DNA of 64,000 nucleotides from Acidobacteriota bacterium (GTDB lineage Bacteria > Acidobacteriota > Blastocatellia > Chloracidobacteriales > Chloracidobacteriaceae): NCBI GenBank assembly GCA_016208495.1, contig JACQXX010000060.1, forward strand, positions 35,221 through 99,220, in the 5' to 3' direction. The position numbers and the translations under genes were made by a program. Positions 51,980 through 60,218 of this stretch are shown here, one piece after another (the stretch's first letter is position 1; the number at the start of each line of letters is the position of its first letter). The notes beneath the pieces were generated by a model. That model was given only the letters and a program-made list of their open reading frames with translations. It was not told the DNA's origin and did not search any database.

Positions 51980-52546
51980 CTAGTCATCATCGTGGTCGCG
52001 GTCACGCCCGCGTGACCGGTCAGACTGGGGACTCGGAGCGGTCGAGACCGTCGCTTCGGGTCGAGCCATGGCTGAGTGGATGCCAGCCTCATGAACCAAC
52101 CGTCCTCCCTGATGAGCAGCCAGCCCTAAAACACCGGCACAAACAACATAGGCCAGGAGGAAAACCACATGGGCGCCAATCCAGAGTGGTTGGGCAATGG
52201 TTTTCTTGAGGAGAACCGGCAGAAATGACAGTCCGGCAAACGTAGCGGTCAGCCCGAGAAATAACCATTGGGCCAGTTCAGCCAGGTCTTCGTGCCGTTC
52301 CAAAATGGCTTCGGCCTGGGCCAGATGCTCAACCGGCTCGGAGGCAGCTTCACCAGTCTGTACCGCCACGACCGCCGCAATGGTGCCAATCACCATCAAA
52401 ACCAGCGCCGAAACAGTAAAGGCTTTGGCGCTCTTTTGAAAAATCAAACTCAGAACAATAAAAAGTGGCGCTACAAAGAGCAGCGCAATCGGGAAATGGA
52501 TCACAATCGGATGTAACTCGCTCCAGGTGGGCAGTGATGGGAACAT
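51980..52546 (-). CDS. DUF2231-type membrane protein
   Basis: A 188-residue protein with four membrane helices. The opening ELHPIVIHFPIALLFVAPLFIVLSLI is the hallmark of DUF2231, whose first helix carries conserved His residues thought to coordinate haem or metal. The loop GEAASEPVEHL and HEDLAELAQWLFLGL are also typical. The C-terminal tail (150-188) ends in an Arg/Asp-rich run RSRGRDRDHDDD. Family members often accompany c-type cytochromes, but none is adjacent here. GGAGG lies nine bases before the ATG. Confidence 0.88.
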   Translation of the reverse strand: MFPSLPTWSELHPIVIHFPIALLFVAPLFIVLSLIFQKSAKAFTVSALVLMVIGTIAAVVAVQTGEAASEPVEHLAQAEAILERHEDLAELAQWLFLGLTATFAGLSFLPVLLKKTIAQPLWIGAHVVFLLAYVVCAGVLGLAAHQGGRLVHEAGIHSAMARPEATVSTAPSPQSDRSRGRDRDHDDD

Positions 52547-52563
52547 TTTTAGGGCCTCCGTTT

Positions 52564-52594
52564 ATATTGAATTATGAATTATGAATTATGAATT
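52564..52594. repeat. GAATTAT heptamer run
   Basis: About four GAATTAT units (last one GAATTAC), with no facing arm within the gap. Directly upstream of the DUF2231 start on the minus strand. Confidence 0.8.
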
Positions 52595-52723
52595 ACGAAA
52601 AGCTAAAACCTTGCTATTCAATCAGATAATTCATTTTCAAATATTCAATTGTCTTCTTTGCGGCTTGTGTTTTGAGTGTAGTGGGAGACACCTAAATACA
52701 GCATAAATGCAGACAAGCTAGCT

Positions 52724-53365
52724 CTATATTGACCAGCCATCGTGAATCAGGCCAACCACATACCATTCGTGGTTGAATTCTTCGAAAACAACTCTCAAGC
52801 TGCTCCAATCGCGGTAATCAATTGTCTTATCGCGACCTGGAACATAGTACTCAACAAAGATTCCCTGTGGGTAAATCTCCAAGACATTATTTACCGTGTT
52901 GCCTTCTCCAATCACCTGATTAAAAGCGATCTTGGGAGATTTCAGGTAATCCCGTTGATAGAGAAATTGCGAAAAGTACTGTTTCGGAGTCAGTCGAATT
53001 GACGCTCCGCTTCCATCTGACTCACCCCACGCATAGCGTTTCTGGATCGTGAAGAGGTTTTTCACCTGAGTTTGTGTAAAAACAATGTCAGATTGAGGAT
53101 TTACATAAGCTGAAGGTGAAAACCGGACTCCTTTCTTTGGATGGACAAAGCTGGACAAGGCTTTCATGTCACGATCTCGAAGCGCGACCACAACAGCACG
53201 GGTGCGGTTACCAACAAGTTGTTCAACCTCTCTTGATGTCATCCGCTTGGTTTGAACCATAGCTGGTCGGACTTTTACCATTGCCGGGAGCGCAAGGTTC
53301 TGAACCAAACCTGTAATAAAAACCCCCAGGCAAACACTCACGCTGAGTTTTAAGTATCTGGTCAT
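52724..53365 (-). CDS. Exported NTF2-like protein of unknown function
   Basis: A 213-residue exported protein. The signal peptide is MTRYLKLSVSVCLGVFITGLVQNLALP. The mature part contains VVVALRDRDMKALSSFVHPKKGVRFSP, QYFSQFLYQRDYLKSPKIAFNQV and a C-terminal FVEYYVPG...SSLRVVFEEFNHEWYVVGLIHDGWSI, the strand pattern of an NTF2/SnoaL-like cone. I recall a similar uncharacterised exported family, chiefly in Firmicutes, but cannot name it. ATG 53365 is used because GGGAGA precedes it and it opens the signal peptide; an upstream ATG would add 27 polar residues. Confidence 0.72.
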   Translation of the reverse strand: MTRYLKLSVSVCLGVFITGLVQNLALPAMVKVRPAMVQTKRMTSREVEQLVGNRTRAVVVALRDRDMKALSSFVHPKKGVRFSPSAYVNPQSDIVFTQTQVKNLFTIQKRYAWGESDGSGASIRLTPKQYFSQFLYQRDYLKSPKIAFNQVIGEGNTVNNVLEIYPQGIFVEYYVPGRDKTIDYRDWSSLRVVFEEFNHEWYVVGLIHDGWSI

Positions 53366-53546
53366 TCTGATTCTCCCTTGATTCACACGCCCGCCTGACA
53401 GATCATTGGGTTCACCTGAGCCAATTGCATTTCGAATGAACTTCATAATTTTTACTTCCCTTCGATATTAATTTCATACCTGTTCAATTTTGTCTTTGAA
53501 GCAGTCCTTGGCAATCCACATTCCAGAGCTGGACAGATACCTTTTT

Positions 53547-54431
53547 ATGCCAGAATCCCACCAAGAAACCGGATATATCTCCAATCAGGTCCAGCGAGTG
53601 CTGATCTGGTTACTGGTCGCCAACGTGGCCGTCGTTATTGCCAAAGCCACCGCCGGATGGCTGGCCGGGTCCTTGAGCGTGATGAGCGATGCGGCACACT
53701 CGCTGACGGATTCACTCAACAACATCGCCGGGATTGTCCTCATTCGACTGGCAACTCGTCCAGCCGATTGGGATCACCCTTACGGACACAGCAAAATTGA
53801 ACAAATCGGCGCCTTTGGAATCACTGGCCTGATGTGCCTCACGGCTTACGAGATTGGCCGCGAAGCCATCTCCGGCTGGTGGCGGGGTGAGATACCAGTG
53901 GTAAATATCTCAACGCTCACGCTTGGCGTGATGGTTGGCACACTGGCTATCAACATTGCCGTCGTGTGGTATGAACGCCGGGCTGGACAACGTCTGCAAA
54001 GCATTTTCCTGATTGCAGATGCCCAGCACACCATGAGCGATATTTATGTCACGATTGGAGTTTTATCAGGGCTGGTTTTTGTCAAACTGGGGTATGTCTG
54101 GATTGACCGCTTTGTCGCGCTGCTGGTGGTTTGCGCGATTGTCTATGGAGCATTCAATGTCGTGCGGGAGGCAGGCTCGGAATTGATGGATACGGTGGCG
54201 GTTGATGCGAAAAGTCTGGCTCAACTTGCGAGCGAACTTCCAGATGTGGTGGAGGTACGAGATGTCCGGTCACGAGGGCGTGGAATGTATGGATTTGTTG
54301 AATTAACCATTGTGGTTGATCATAACGACCTTCGCCGCGCCCATCGCTCAACAGAAGTTCTGGAAAACAACATCCGGCAAAAATACAACCTGCATACGGT
54401 GACCATTCATATCGAACCATCAGGGGAATGA
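53547..54431 (+). CDS. Cation diffusion facilitator transporter
   Basis: Proton-coupled exporter of divalent metals such as zinc, iron or manganese. Six membrane helices carry the metal site: AAHSLTDSLNN in helix 2 (HSxxD) and DAQHTMSDIYV in helix 5 (HxxxD). The loop DHPYGHSKIEQIG is the family signature. The C-terminal cytoplasmic domain (about 210-295) is the dimerising ferredoxin-like fold (VEVRDVRSRGRGMYGFVELTIVVDH). ATG 53547 is used; a TTG at 53490 would add 19 residues. The metal cannot be named from sequence. Confidence 0.92.
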   Translation: MPESHQETGYISNQVQRVLIWLLVANVAVVIAKATAGWLAGSLSVMSDAAHSLTDSLNNIAGIVLIRLATRPADWDHPYGHSKIEQIGAFGITGLMCLTAYEIGREAISGWWRGEIPVVNISTLTLGVMVGTLAINIAVVWYERRAGQRLQSIFLIADAQHTMSDIYVTIGVLSGLVFVKLGYVWIDRFVALLVVCAIVYGAFNVVREAGSELMDTVAVDAKSLAQLASELPDVVEVRDVRSRGRGMYGFVELTIVVDHNDLRRAHRSTEVLENNIRQKYNLHTVTIHIEPSGE

Positions 54432-54545
54432 AGAATAAAGAAGCCTTCTAGTGGTTAGTGGTTAGTGGTTAGTTTTTGGCTCTTGGTTCTTCTTCGAAAG
54501 TATTGATTTCTAACCACTAACCACTAACCACTTTTTTATTCTTCA
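54430..54545. repeat. Complete GAATGAA-TTAGTGG-core-CTAACCA-CATTCTT composite
   Basis: The clearest copy of the composite. GAATGAAGAATAAAGAAG starts within the stop codon of the transporter gene. Three and a half TTAGTGG units, TTGGCTCTTGGTTC, the core CTTCGAAAGTATTGATTTC, three CTAACCA units and CATTCTTCATTCTTC follow. The last units supply the stop codon and the last residues (KNEE) of the convergent ADH gene. All arms are complementary. Confidence 0.9.
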
Positions 54546-55630
54546 TTCTTCAGCGACGCCATATCAATCACAAAGCGGTACTTCACATCGCTTTTGAGGA
54601 GCCGTTCATACGCCTGATTGATTTGCTGAATTGAAATGAGTTCGATGTCGCTTGTGATGCTGTGTTCAGCGCAGAAATTGAGCATTTCCTGGGTTTCGAC
54701 AATCCCACCAATGCCTGAACCAGCAAAGTTGCGGCGCGGCAGGATTAGATTGAAGGCACTGACCGGTAATGGATGTTCTGGCGCGCCGACCAGCACGAGC
54801 GTTCCATCCAGCTTGAGCAACTTGAGGTAGGCGTTGATGTCATGGTCAGCCGAGACGGTATCCAGAATAAAATCAAAGCGATTCTTGTGTTTTGCCATTT
54901 CATCCGGATTGGTTGAAATGATGACTTCGTCGGCGCCCAATCGGTGCGCATCAGTGGCTTTTCCGGGTGAAGTGGTAAACAGCGCTACATGAGCCCCAAA
55001 AGCATGGGCAAATTTGACGCCCATATGGCCAAGTCCGCCAAGCCCAACAATCCCAACCGTTTGGCCGGGGCCGACTTTCCAATGGCGAAGCGGCGAATAG
55101 GTGGTAATCCCCGCACACAGGAGTGGTGCCGTGGCGGCCAGATCAAGGGTTCCAGGAACTTTGAGAGTATAGGCTTCATCCACCACGATGCTTTCCGAGT
55201 AACCGCCAAAGGTAACTCCGCCCAGATGCCGGTCTTCGGAATTATAAGTAAAGATCGTTGTCTGCTCGCAATATTGCTCCAAACCCTTCTGACAGCTTGG
55301 GCAGGTGCGGCACGAATCAACCATACACCCGACAGCCGCCAGATCGCCTTCCTGAAATTTTGTCACGGCAGAGCCGACTTTCACGACTCGACCGACAATT
55401 TCGTGACCCGGTACACAAGGGTAAACCGTGTTGTGCCATTCATTTCGCGCCTGATGAAGGTCAGAATGACAAACACCGCAATAGAGAATCTCAATCACCA
55501 CGTCCTGTGCCAGCGGTTCGCGACGTGTCAGAGTAAACGGTGACAGGGCTGAGGTGGCTGATTGGGCAGCATAGGCTCTGGCAACAGCGGCGCGTGGTGA
55601 TGAATGAGTATGAGTCGAAGACGTAGACAT
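54536..55630 (-). CDS. Zinc-dependent alcohol dehydrogenase (cinnamyl-alcohol type)
   Basis: A 364-residue medium-chain ADH that reduces aldehydes with NADP(H). The catalytic zinc ligands are in CGVCHSDLHQARNEW and PGHEIVG; the structural zinc site is CRTCPSCQKGLEQYC. The Rossmann motif is VGIVGLGGLGHMGVKFAHAFGA. The best match is the YahK/AdhC group of aldehyde reductases. AAGGAG lies seven bases before the ATG. It neighbours an SDR gene and a divergent AraC regulator, an arrangement seen for aldehyde- or stress-responsive reductases. Confidence 0.93.
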   Translation of the reverse strand: MSTSSTHTHSSPRAAVARAYAAQSATSALSPFTLTRREPLAQDVVIEILYCGVCHSDLHQARNEWHNTVYPCVPGHEIVGRVVKVGSAVTKFQEGDLAAVGCMVDSCRTCPSCQKGLEQYCEQTTIFTYNSEDRHLGGVTFGGYSESIVVDEAYTLKVPGTLDLAATAPLLCAGITTYSPLRHWKVGPGQTVGIVGLGGLGHMGVKFAHAFGAHVALFTTSPGKATDAHRLGADEVIISTNPDEMAKHKNRFDFILDTVSADHDINAYLKLLKLDGTLVLVGAPEHPLPVSAFNLILPRRNFAGSGIGGIVETQEMLNFCAEHSITSDIELISIQQINQAYERLLKSDVKYRFVIDMASLKNEE

Positions 55631-55731
55631 AACAGAATCTCCTTGAAAAGCGGTGAAGCCCGGCCTTACCTGCCAAACTTCAAATATTGATAGTTGTCGT
55701 GGTTTTTGTGTTTATTTAGATATGCTCATCA

Positions 55732-56484
55732 TCAAAATGGGCTGGCAGTTGGGCGAACAATGATTTCGCTCACATCAACGTCATCAGGTTGGGAAATAGC
55801 AAAGGCAATCGCCCGGGCAATCGCTTCAGCCGGAATGGCGATTTTCCGAAAGACGGTCATTCCCTGACGGGCTTCCGCATCTGAAATGCTCTCTGCCAGT
55901 TCTGATTCAGTCACTCCAGGAGAAATAACTGTGACCCGAATGTTGTCAACTTCCTGGCGCAACCCGTCAGAAATAGCCCCTACGGCAAACTTGGTCGCAC
56001 AATACACCGCACCCGTCGGAACCACCGCGTGACCACCAATTGACGAAACATTGATGACCTGACCAAATCCCTGTTCTCGCATGATTGGCAAAGCAGCCGC
56101 GATACCGTGCAAAACGCCTCGAATGTTGACATCAATCATCTGATTCCATTCGTCAACCTTGAGAGCTTCCAGCCTGGAAAGTGGCATGACTCCAGCGTTG
56201 TTGACAATAACATCAACTTGCCCAAAAGTTTGGCGGGCAAATTTGACGAATTCATCCACATCCTCGCGTTGGGTAACATCCAGCCGGCGGGAAACGGCTG
56301 ATCCATCGGCACTTTTGATTTCCGCCACCAGGGATTCGAGTCGGTCTGTGCGACGAGCACCCAACACGACATGAGCACCACGGCGAGCCAGCAACCGGGC
56401 CGTTGCTTCGCCGATGCCGCTGCTGGCACCCGTAATGACAACCACTTTACCTTCGATTCCAGATTTTCCATTGATTTCTGACAT
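55732..56484 (-). CDS. Short-chain dehydrogenase/reductase
   Basis: A 250-residue classical SDR. Motifs are VVVITGASSGIGEATARLLARRGAHVVLGARRTDRL (NADP-type), NNAGVMPLS, NVSSIGG and the active-site YCATK. ISPGVTESELAESI follows. This resembles the YdfG/serine-3-dehydrogenase-like group with broad substrates. ATG 56484 has AAGGAG nine bases upstream. Longer in-frame sequence upstream lies in the divergent promoter and is unlikely to be translated. It is divergent from the AraC regulator and in line with the ADH gene, so coregulation is likely. Confidence 0.93.
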   Translation of the reverse strand: MSEINGKSGIEGKVVVITGASSGIGEATARLLARRGAHVVLGARRTDRLESLVAEIKSADGSAVSRRLDVTQREDVDEFVKFARQTFGQVDVIVNNAGVMPLSRLEALKVDEWNQMIDVNIRGVLHGIAAALPIMREQGFGQVINVSSIGGHAVVPTGAVYCATKFAVGAISDGLRQEVDNIRVTVISPGVTESELAESISDAEARQGMTVFRKIAIPAEAIARAIAFAISQPDDVDVSEIIVRPTASPF

Positions 56485-56705
56485 GATGAAACTCCTTGAT
56501 TTTGGGGTTGAGCCCGGCGCGGTTGAGCACCAGAGCAGGAACAATCGTGTTGTACAGTGGGCATATCGTAGCGAGTGGTCGGTCAAAAGCGGTAGACAAA
56601 TGCTGGCGGATCCTTGCCTGATCCTGCAAAGTTCGGTATGTGCTATAGACACCAAAGCCAGAAGCGGGTAAACCAGGAAAACCACACTTCCCAGGGGGAA
56701 AAGCG

Positions 56706-57635
56706 ATGTCAGTTCAGATTCTTTCAGACACAGCGTTGGAGCAATCTTTCCAGGAAAAGCGACTCGAACTCGCCGCCTTGATTGAACGATTCACCAGCCA
56801 GGATGGGGCTCACCAAACGGCAATCACACCATTGTGTTTGTTTCGTGCTTCGAGCCCATCCGAACCAGTCCACGCGGTGTATGAACCGGCATTATGTCTG
56901 GTTGCCCAGGGTGCCAAAGAAGTCCTGCTGGCTGATGAATTGTACCGCTATGATCAGGCAAACTACCTGCTGGTTGCGGTTGACCTGCCAATTGTCGGCC
57001 AGGTGATCGAAGCCCGGCCAGAGGTGCCCTACCTGGGCTTGCGTCTGAATCTGGACCCACGTGAAATCAATGCCCTGATGATCGAAGCCGGTATTCCGGC
57101 ACCAGCCAGCCCAGGTTCTGGACGCGGTCTGACCGTCAGTCGGATCGAACCCCAATTACTCGATGCGGTGGTTCGGATGGTTCGACTCCTGGAAACACCG
57201 CAGGACATTCGCCTGCTGATGCCGCTGATTATGCGGGAAATTTTGTACCGGCTGCTCACAGGTGAACAAAGCACCCAGTTGCGCCAGATTGCCCTGGCCA
57301 ACAGCCAGACCCAGCGTATCGCCAAAGTCATCAACTGGCTCAAGTTTAATTATGACAAGCCGTTACGGATTGAGAACATCGCCCGTGAAGTCAATATGAG
57401 CCCGTCGGCGCTCCATCATCATTTCAAAGCCGTCACTGCCATGAGTCCGCTTCAATACCAGAAGCAGATTCGACTCCAGGAAGCCCGCCGCCTGATGTTG
57501 AGCGAAGCCCTGGATGCCGCCACAGCGAGCTTCAACGTCGGATATGAAAGCCCCTCACAATTTAGCCGTGAATACAGCCGACTGTTTGGCGCCCCGCCGC
57601 AACGTGACATTGCCCGGCTGCGGAGCGCATCGTAG
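56706..57635 (+). CDS. AraC-family regulator
   Basis: A 309-residue transcription factor. The N-terminal domain (about residues 30-185; TAITPLCLFRASSPSEPVHAVYEPALCLVAQGAKEVLL) is the AraC_N type found in YqhC-like regulators. The C-terminal double HTH (about 205-305) has IENIAREVNMSPSALHHHFKAVTAMSPLQYQKQIRLQEARRLML and VGYESPSQFSREYSRLFGAPPQRD. YqhC in E. coli controls an aldehyde reductase gene, and here the gene is divergent from an SDR and close to an aldehyde-reductase-type ADH. A GGGGG-rich ribosome site precedes the ATG. Confidence 0.93.
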   Translation: MSVQILSDTALEQSFQEKRLELAALIERFTSQDGAHQTAITPLCLFRASSPSEPVHAVYEPALCLVAQGAKEVLLADELYRYDQANYLLVAVDLPIVGQVIEARPEVPYLGLRLNLDPREINALMIEAGIPAPASPGSGRGLTVSRIEPQLLDAVVRMVRLLETPQDIRLLMPLIMREILYRLLTGEQSTQLRQIALANSQTQRIAKVINWLKFNYDKPLRIENIAREVNMSPSALHHHFKAVTAMSPLQYQKQIRLQEARRLMLSEALDAATASFNVGYESPSQFSREYSRLFGAPPQRDIARLRSAS

Positions 57636-57636
57636 G

Positions 57637-58005
57637 ATCGGGTTCCGGGTTCCGGGTTCCGGGTTCCGGGTTCCGGGTTCCGGGTTCCGGGTTCCGGGTT
57701 CCGGGTTCCGGGTCTTGTCATTACCCAAATTTTTTTGACTTGCCTCTAAACCTCAGCAAATTTAAAGAGTTACTGAAATTGTTTTTCGGCTATTGTCTGA
57801 GTTGACCACTGATTATCCTGAAAATCCCAGAACCCAGAATCAACAACTTACAAATTCCGGGTTCCGGGTTCCGGGTTCCGGGTTCCGGGTTCCGGGTTCC
57901 GGGTTCTTCGAAGGTATTGATTTATAAGCACCTGGCACTCAGACATTCTTCATTCTTCATTCTTCATTCTTCATTTTCCCACCCGCTGACGCAGGTGGTA
58001 CTGAC
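57637..58005. repeat. CCGGGTT arrays, CATTCTT run and a solo CCACCTGCG arm
   Basis: About eleven perfect CCGGGTT units (57639-57716) begin just after the AraC stop. About six more lie at 57857-57908, leading into CTTCGAAGGTATTGATTT, a core variant. CATTCTT units follow at 57946-57975. A single arm of the CCACCTGCG hairpin family lies at 57978-58005. Both CCGGGTT arrays face the same way, so they do not form a mutual hairpin. No gene is seen in this 385-base gap. Confidence 0.88.
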
Positions 58006-58020
58006 TTCTTCATTCCTTCT

Positions 58021-60108
58021 ATGCGTCGTACGACCGAAGCCGATTTTCGCCAACTCTTTGAACATTCGCAGGATGGGATGTACTTCATGTTCTTTGATGG
58101 AGGAACGGGCATTCCCTGGGCAGCAACTGCCTCGGATGAGCAAAAGCGACTCTGGATCGAACATACCCTGAACAATCTGCGCATGACTGAAGTGAATCAG
58201 GTGATGGCGACAATGTTCGGCTTTTCACAACCAGATGAACTGTATGGCGTGGCAATTAAACACTTCTTTGCTGATTCCGATACCGTTGGGGAGCAACTGA
58301 CGCGGTTTTTTGATCAGGGCCGTATGACGGCCACGACCAGGGAAAAGACCCGAACGGGTGAAATTCTCTGGATCGAAGGTCATCACCTGTGCCTGTATGA
58401 TAACAACCGGTTGGTGGGCGTCTGCGGTATCCAACGTGACATCACCCAACGCCACGAACGCGAAGCCGAAATCGCCCGCCGGACTGAAGAACTCCATACA
58501 CTGCAGTCAATGAGCACGATTTTGAGCACCACACTGGATGCCAACGTCATCATGCAATTGATTTTGGAACGAGCGGTGAACCTGCTCGGAGCTGATGGCG
58601 GGTCACTCTGCCGCTACAACTGGGAAAAAGACGAAGAACTGGTGGCACTGGCGATTGGGGTTGATAAACCAGTCGAAGGCTTGAGAATTCCGATCTCAGA
58701 AAGTGAAAGTGGACGGGTAGCCCAAAAACGCCGCCCCGGAATTTTCCCCTGGGAACATCACCATCGTGAAGGCTATAAACCCGCCATTGAGCTGCTGCCT
58801 CCGAAACACACGATTATGTCGCCGATGATTGCCCGCGACCGGGTGGTGGGTTCCTTGATTTTAAGCCGCCGACTCAACCGCCCGCCGTTTGTCGAACGTG
58901 ATCTGTCGCTGCTCTCCACGCTGGCCGAACAAATGGCGATGGCACTTGATAATGCCGAATTGTATGAAGCCGTCGCGGCCTCTGAGGAACGCTATCGCTC
59001 GACACTCAATAACCTGGTTGAAGTCGTGTACAGCCGCGGCCCATTGCCGGATTTTGAAATGGTTTTGATCAGCCCCAGCATTGAGCGCCTCATTGGTCAC
59101 CCGGCTTCAGAATTTTCTTCCCGGCCAAATCTGATTCTGGAGCTGGTTCATCCTGACGATCAGCCGGATGTTCAAACAAAACTCACCGGGTTGTTTGAAA
59201 ACGGAATTGAATTTATCGCCGAATACCGCATCCAAAATGACCAGACCGGCACCTGGTGCTGGGTGCGCGACCACCTCCGGCCTCGTTTTGGCATCGCTCA
59301 ACAGATTGTCGGCTATGACGGTGTGCTGGTTGACATTACCGAACGCCGCCAACTCGAAGCCGATATTGCCCTGGCCCGAGATCGCGCTGAAGAAGCCAAC
59401 CGCCTGAAATCGGAATTTCTGTCCAATATCTCACACGAACTGCGCACGCCGCTCCACGGCATCCTGAGCTACGCCCGGTTTGGACTCAAACGGTATGACA
59501 AAGTCGAACGCGAAAAGCTGCGAACCTATTTTGATGAGATCCGCGATAGCGGCGAGCACCTGCTTGGATTGATCAACGACCTGCTCGATTTATCCAAAAT
59601 TGAAGCTGGTAAGATGGATTTTGAGTTTCAACCACTCCCGATTGGACATATTGTGGATGGCGTCTATTCCAAACTGGTCCATCTGGTTGAAAGCAAAAAT
59701 ATTGATTTTGTCTGCCCTCCAATCCCTGAAGAATGGATCGTCGAAGGCGATCAAACCAAACTCCTGCGGGTCTTTATCAATCTGGTGGGAAATTCGGTGA
59801 AATTTACTCCGGCTGGAGGAAAAATCATCCTCAATGCCGAGGAAGTCACCCCGGCAAGCTATTGTATTTCCGTTTCCGATACCGGCCAGGGGATTCCACC
59901 GGAAGACCTGGAGCATATTTTTGACAAATTTGCCCAAAGTCGCCACGATCCAACCCATCATTTCAGCGGTACAGGGCTAGGACTGGCAATTTGCCGTGAA
60001 ATTATCGCCATCCACGGAGGCCGCATCTGGGCCGAAAGTCCAGGATTGGGCCAGGGCAGCACGTTTTACTTCACGCTCCCGAAAACACGCCCTGAAAATG
60101 CAAAGTAA
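58021..60108 (+). CDS. PAS-GAF-PAS sensor histidine kinase
   Basis: A 695-residue soluble hybrid-type sensor with no membrane helix. A PAS domain (about 5-155) ends in VCGIQRDITQRHERE. A GAF domain (about 165-320) begins LHTLQSMSTILSTTLDANVIM. A second PAS/PAC (about 325-448) follows. The HisKA helix has phospho-acceptor His472 in SNISHELRTPLHGILSY. The ATPase domain has the N box NLVGNSVKF, G1 DTGQGIP and G2 GTGLGLAICREI. The cognate receiver is probably the next gene, 110 bases downstream across a heptamer element. Confidence 0.94.
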   Translation: MRRTTEADFRQLFEHSQDGMYFMFFDGGTGIPWAATASDEQKRLWIEHTLNNLRMTEVNQVMATMFGFSQPDELYGVAIKHFFADSDTVGEQLTRFFDQGRMTATTREKTRTGEILWIEGHHLCLYDNNRLVGVCGIQRDITQRHEREAEIARRTEELHTLQSMSTILSTTLDANVIMQLILERAVNLLGADGGSLCRYNWEKDEELVALAIGVDKPVEGLRIPISESESGRVAQKRRPGIFPWEHHHREGYKPAIELLPPKHTIMSPMIARDRVVGSLILSRRLNRPPFVERDLSLLSTLAEQMAMALDNAELYEAVAASEERYRSTLNNLVEVVYSRGPLPDFEMVLISPSIERLIGHPASEFSSRPNLILELVHPDDQPDVQTKLTGLFENGIEFIAEYRIQNDQTGTWCWVRDHLRPRFGIAQQIVGYDGVLVDITERRQLEADIALARDRAEEANRLKSEFLSNISHELRTPLHGILSYARFGLKRYDKVEREKLRTYFDEIRDSGEHLLGLINDLLDLSKIEAGKMDFEFQPLPIGHIVDGVYSKLVHLVESKNIDFVCPPIPEEWIVEGDQTKLLRVFINLVGNSVKFTPAGGKIILNAEEVTPASYCISVSDTGQGIPPEDLEHIFDKFAQSRHDPTHHFSGTGLGLAICREIIAIHGGRIWAESPGLGQGSTFYFTLPKTRPENAK

Positions 60109-60109
60109 C

Positions 60110-60212
60110 CCAGTTCAGGGGTCAGTCTTTGAAAAGACAGCCAGGACAAAAGGGACAAAAAAGAGCAAAATCCGAAAATCCTGAGAACCCTGAACCCTGA
60201 ACCCTGAACCCT
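60110..60212. repeat. TTCAGGG - AGGACAAAAGGGAC - GAACCCT composite
   Basis: GTTCAGGGGTCAG, AGGACAAAA units and TCCGAAAATCCTGA are followed by four GAACCCT units ending six bases before the next ATG. Layout as at 20451 and 32025. Confidence 0.82.
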
Positions 60213-60218
60213 CATCTT

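Noticed and set aside
57639..57716. Hairpin formed by the two CCGGGTT arrays near 57.7 and 57.9 kb
   Set aside because: Both arrays have the same orientation, so they are direct, not inverted, repeats.
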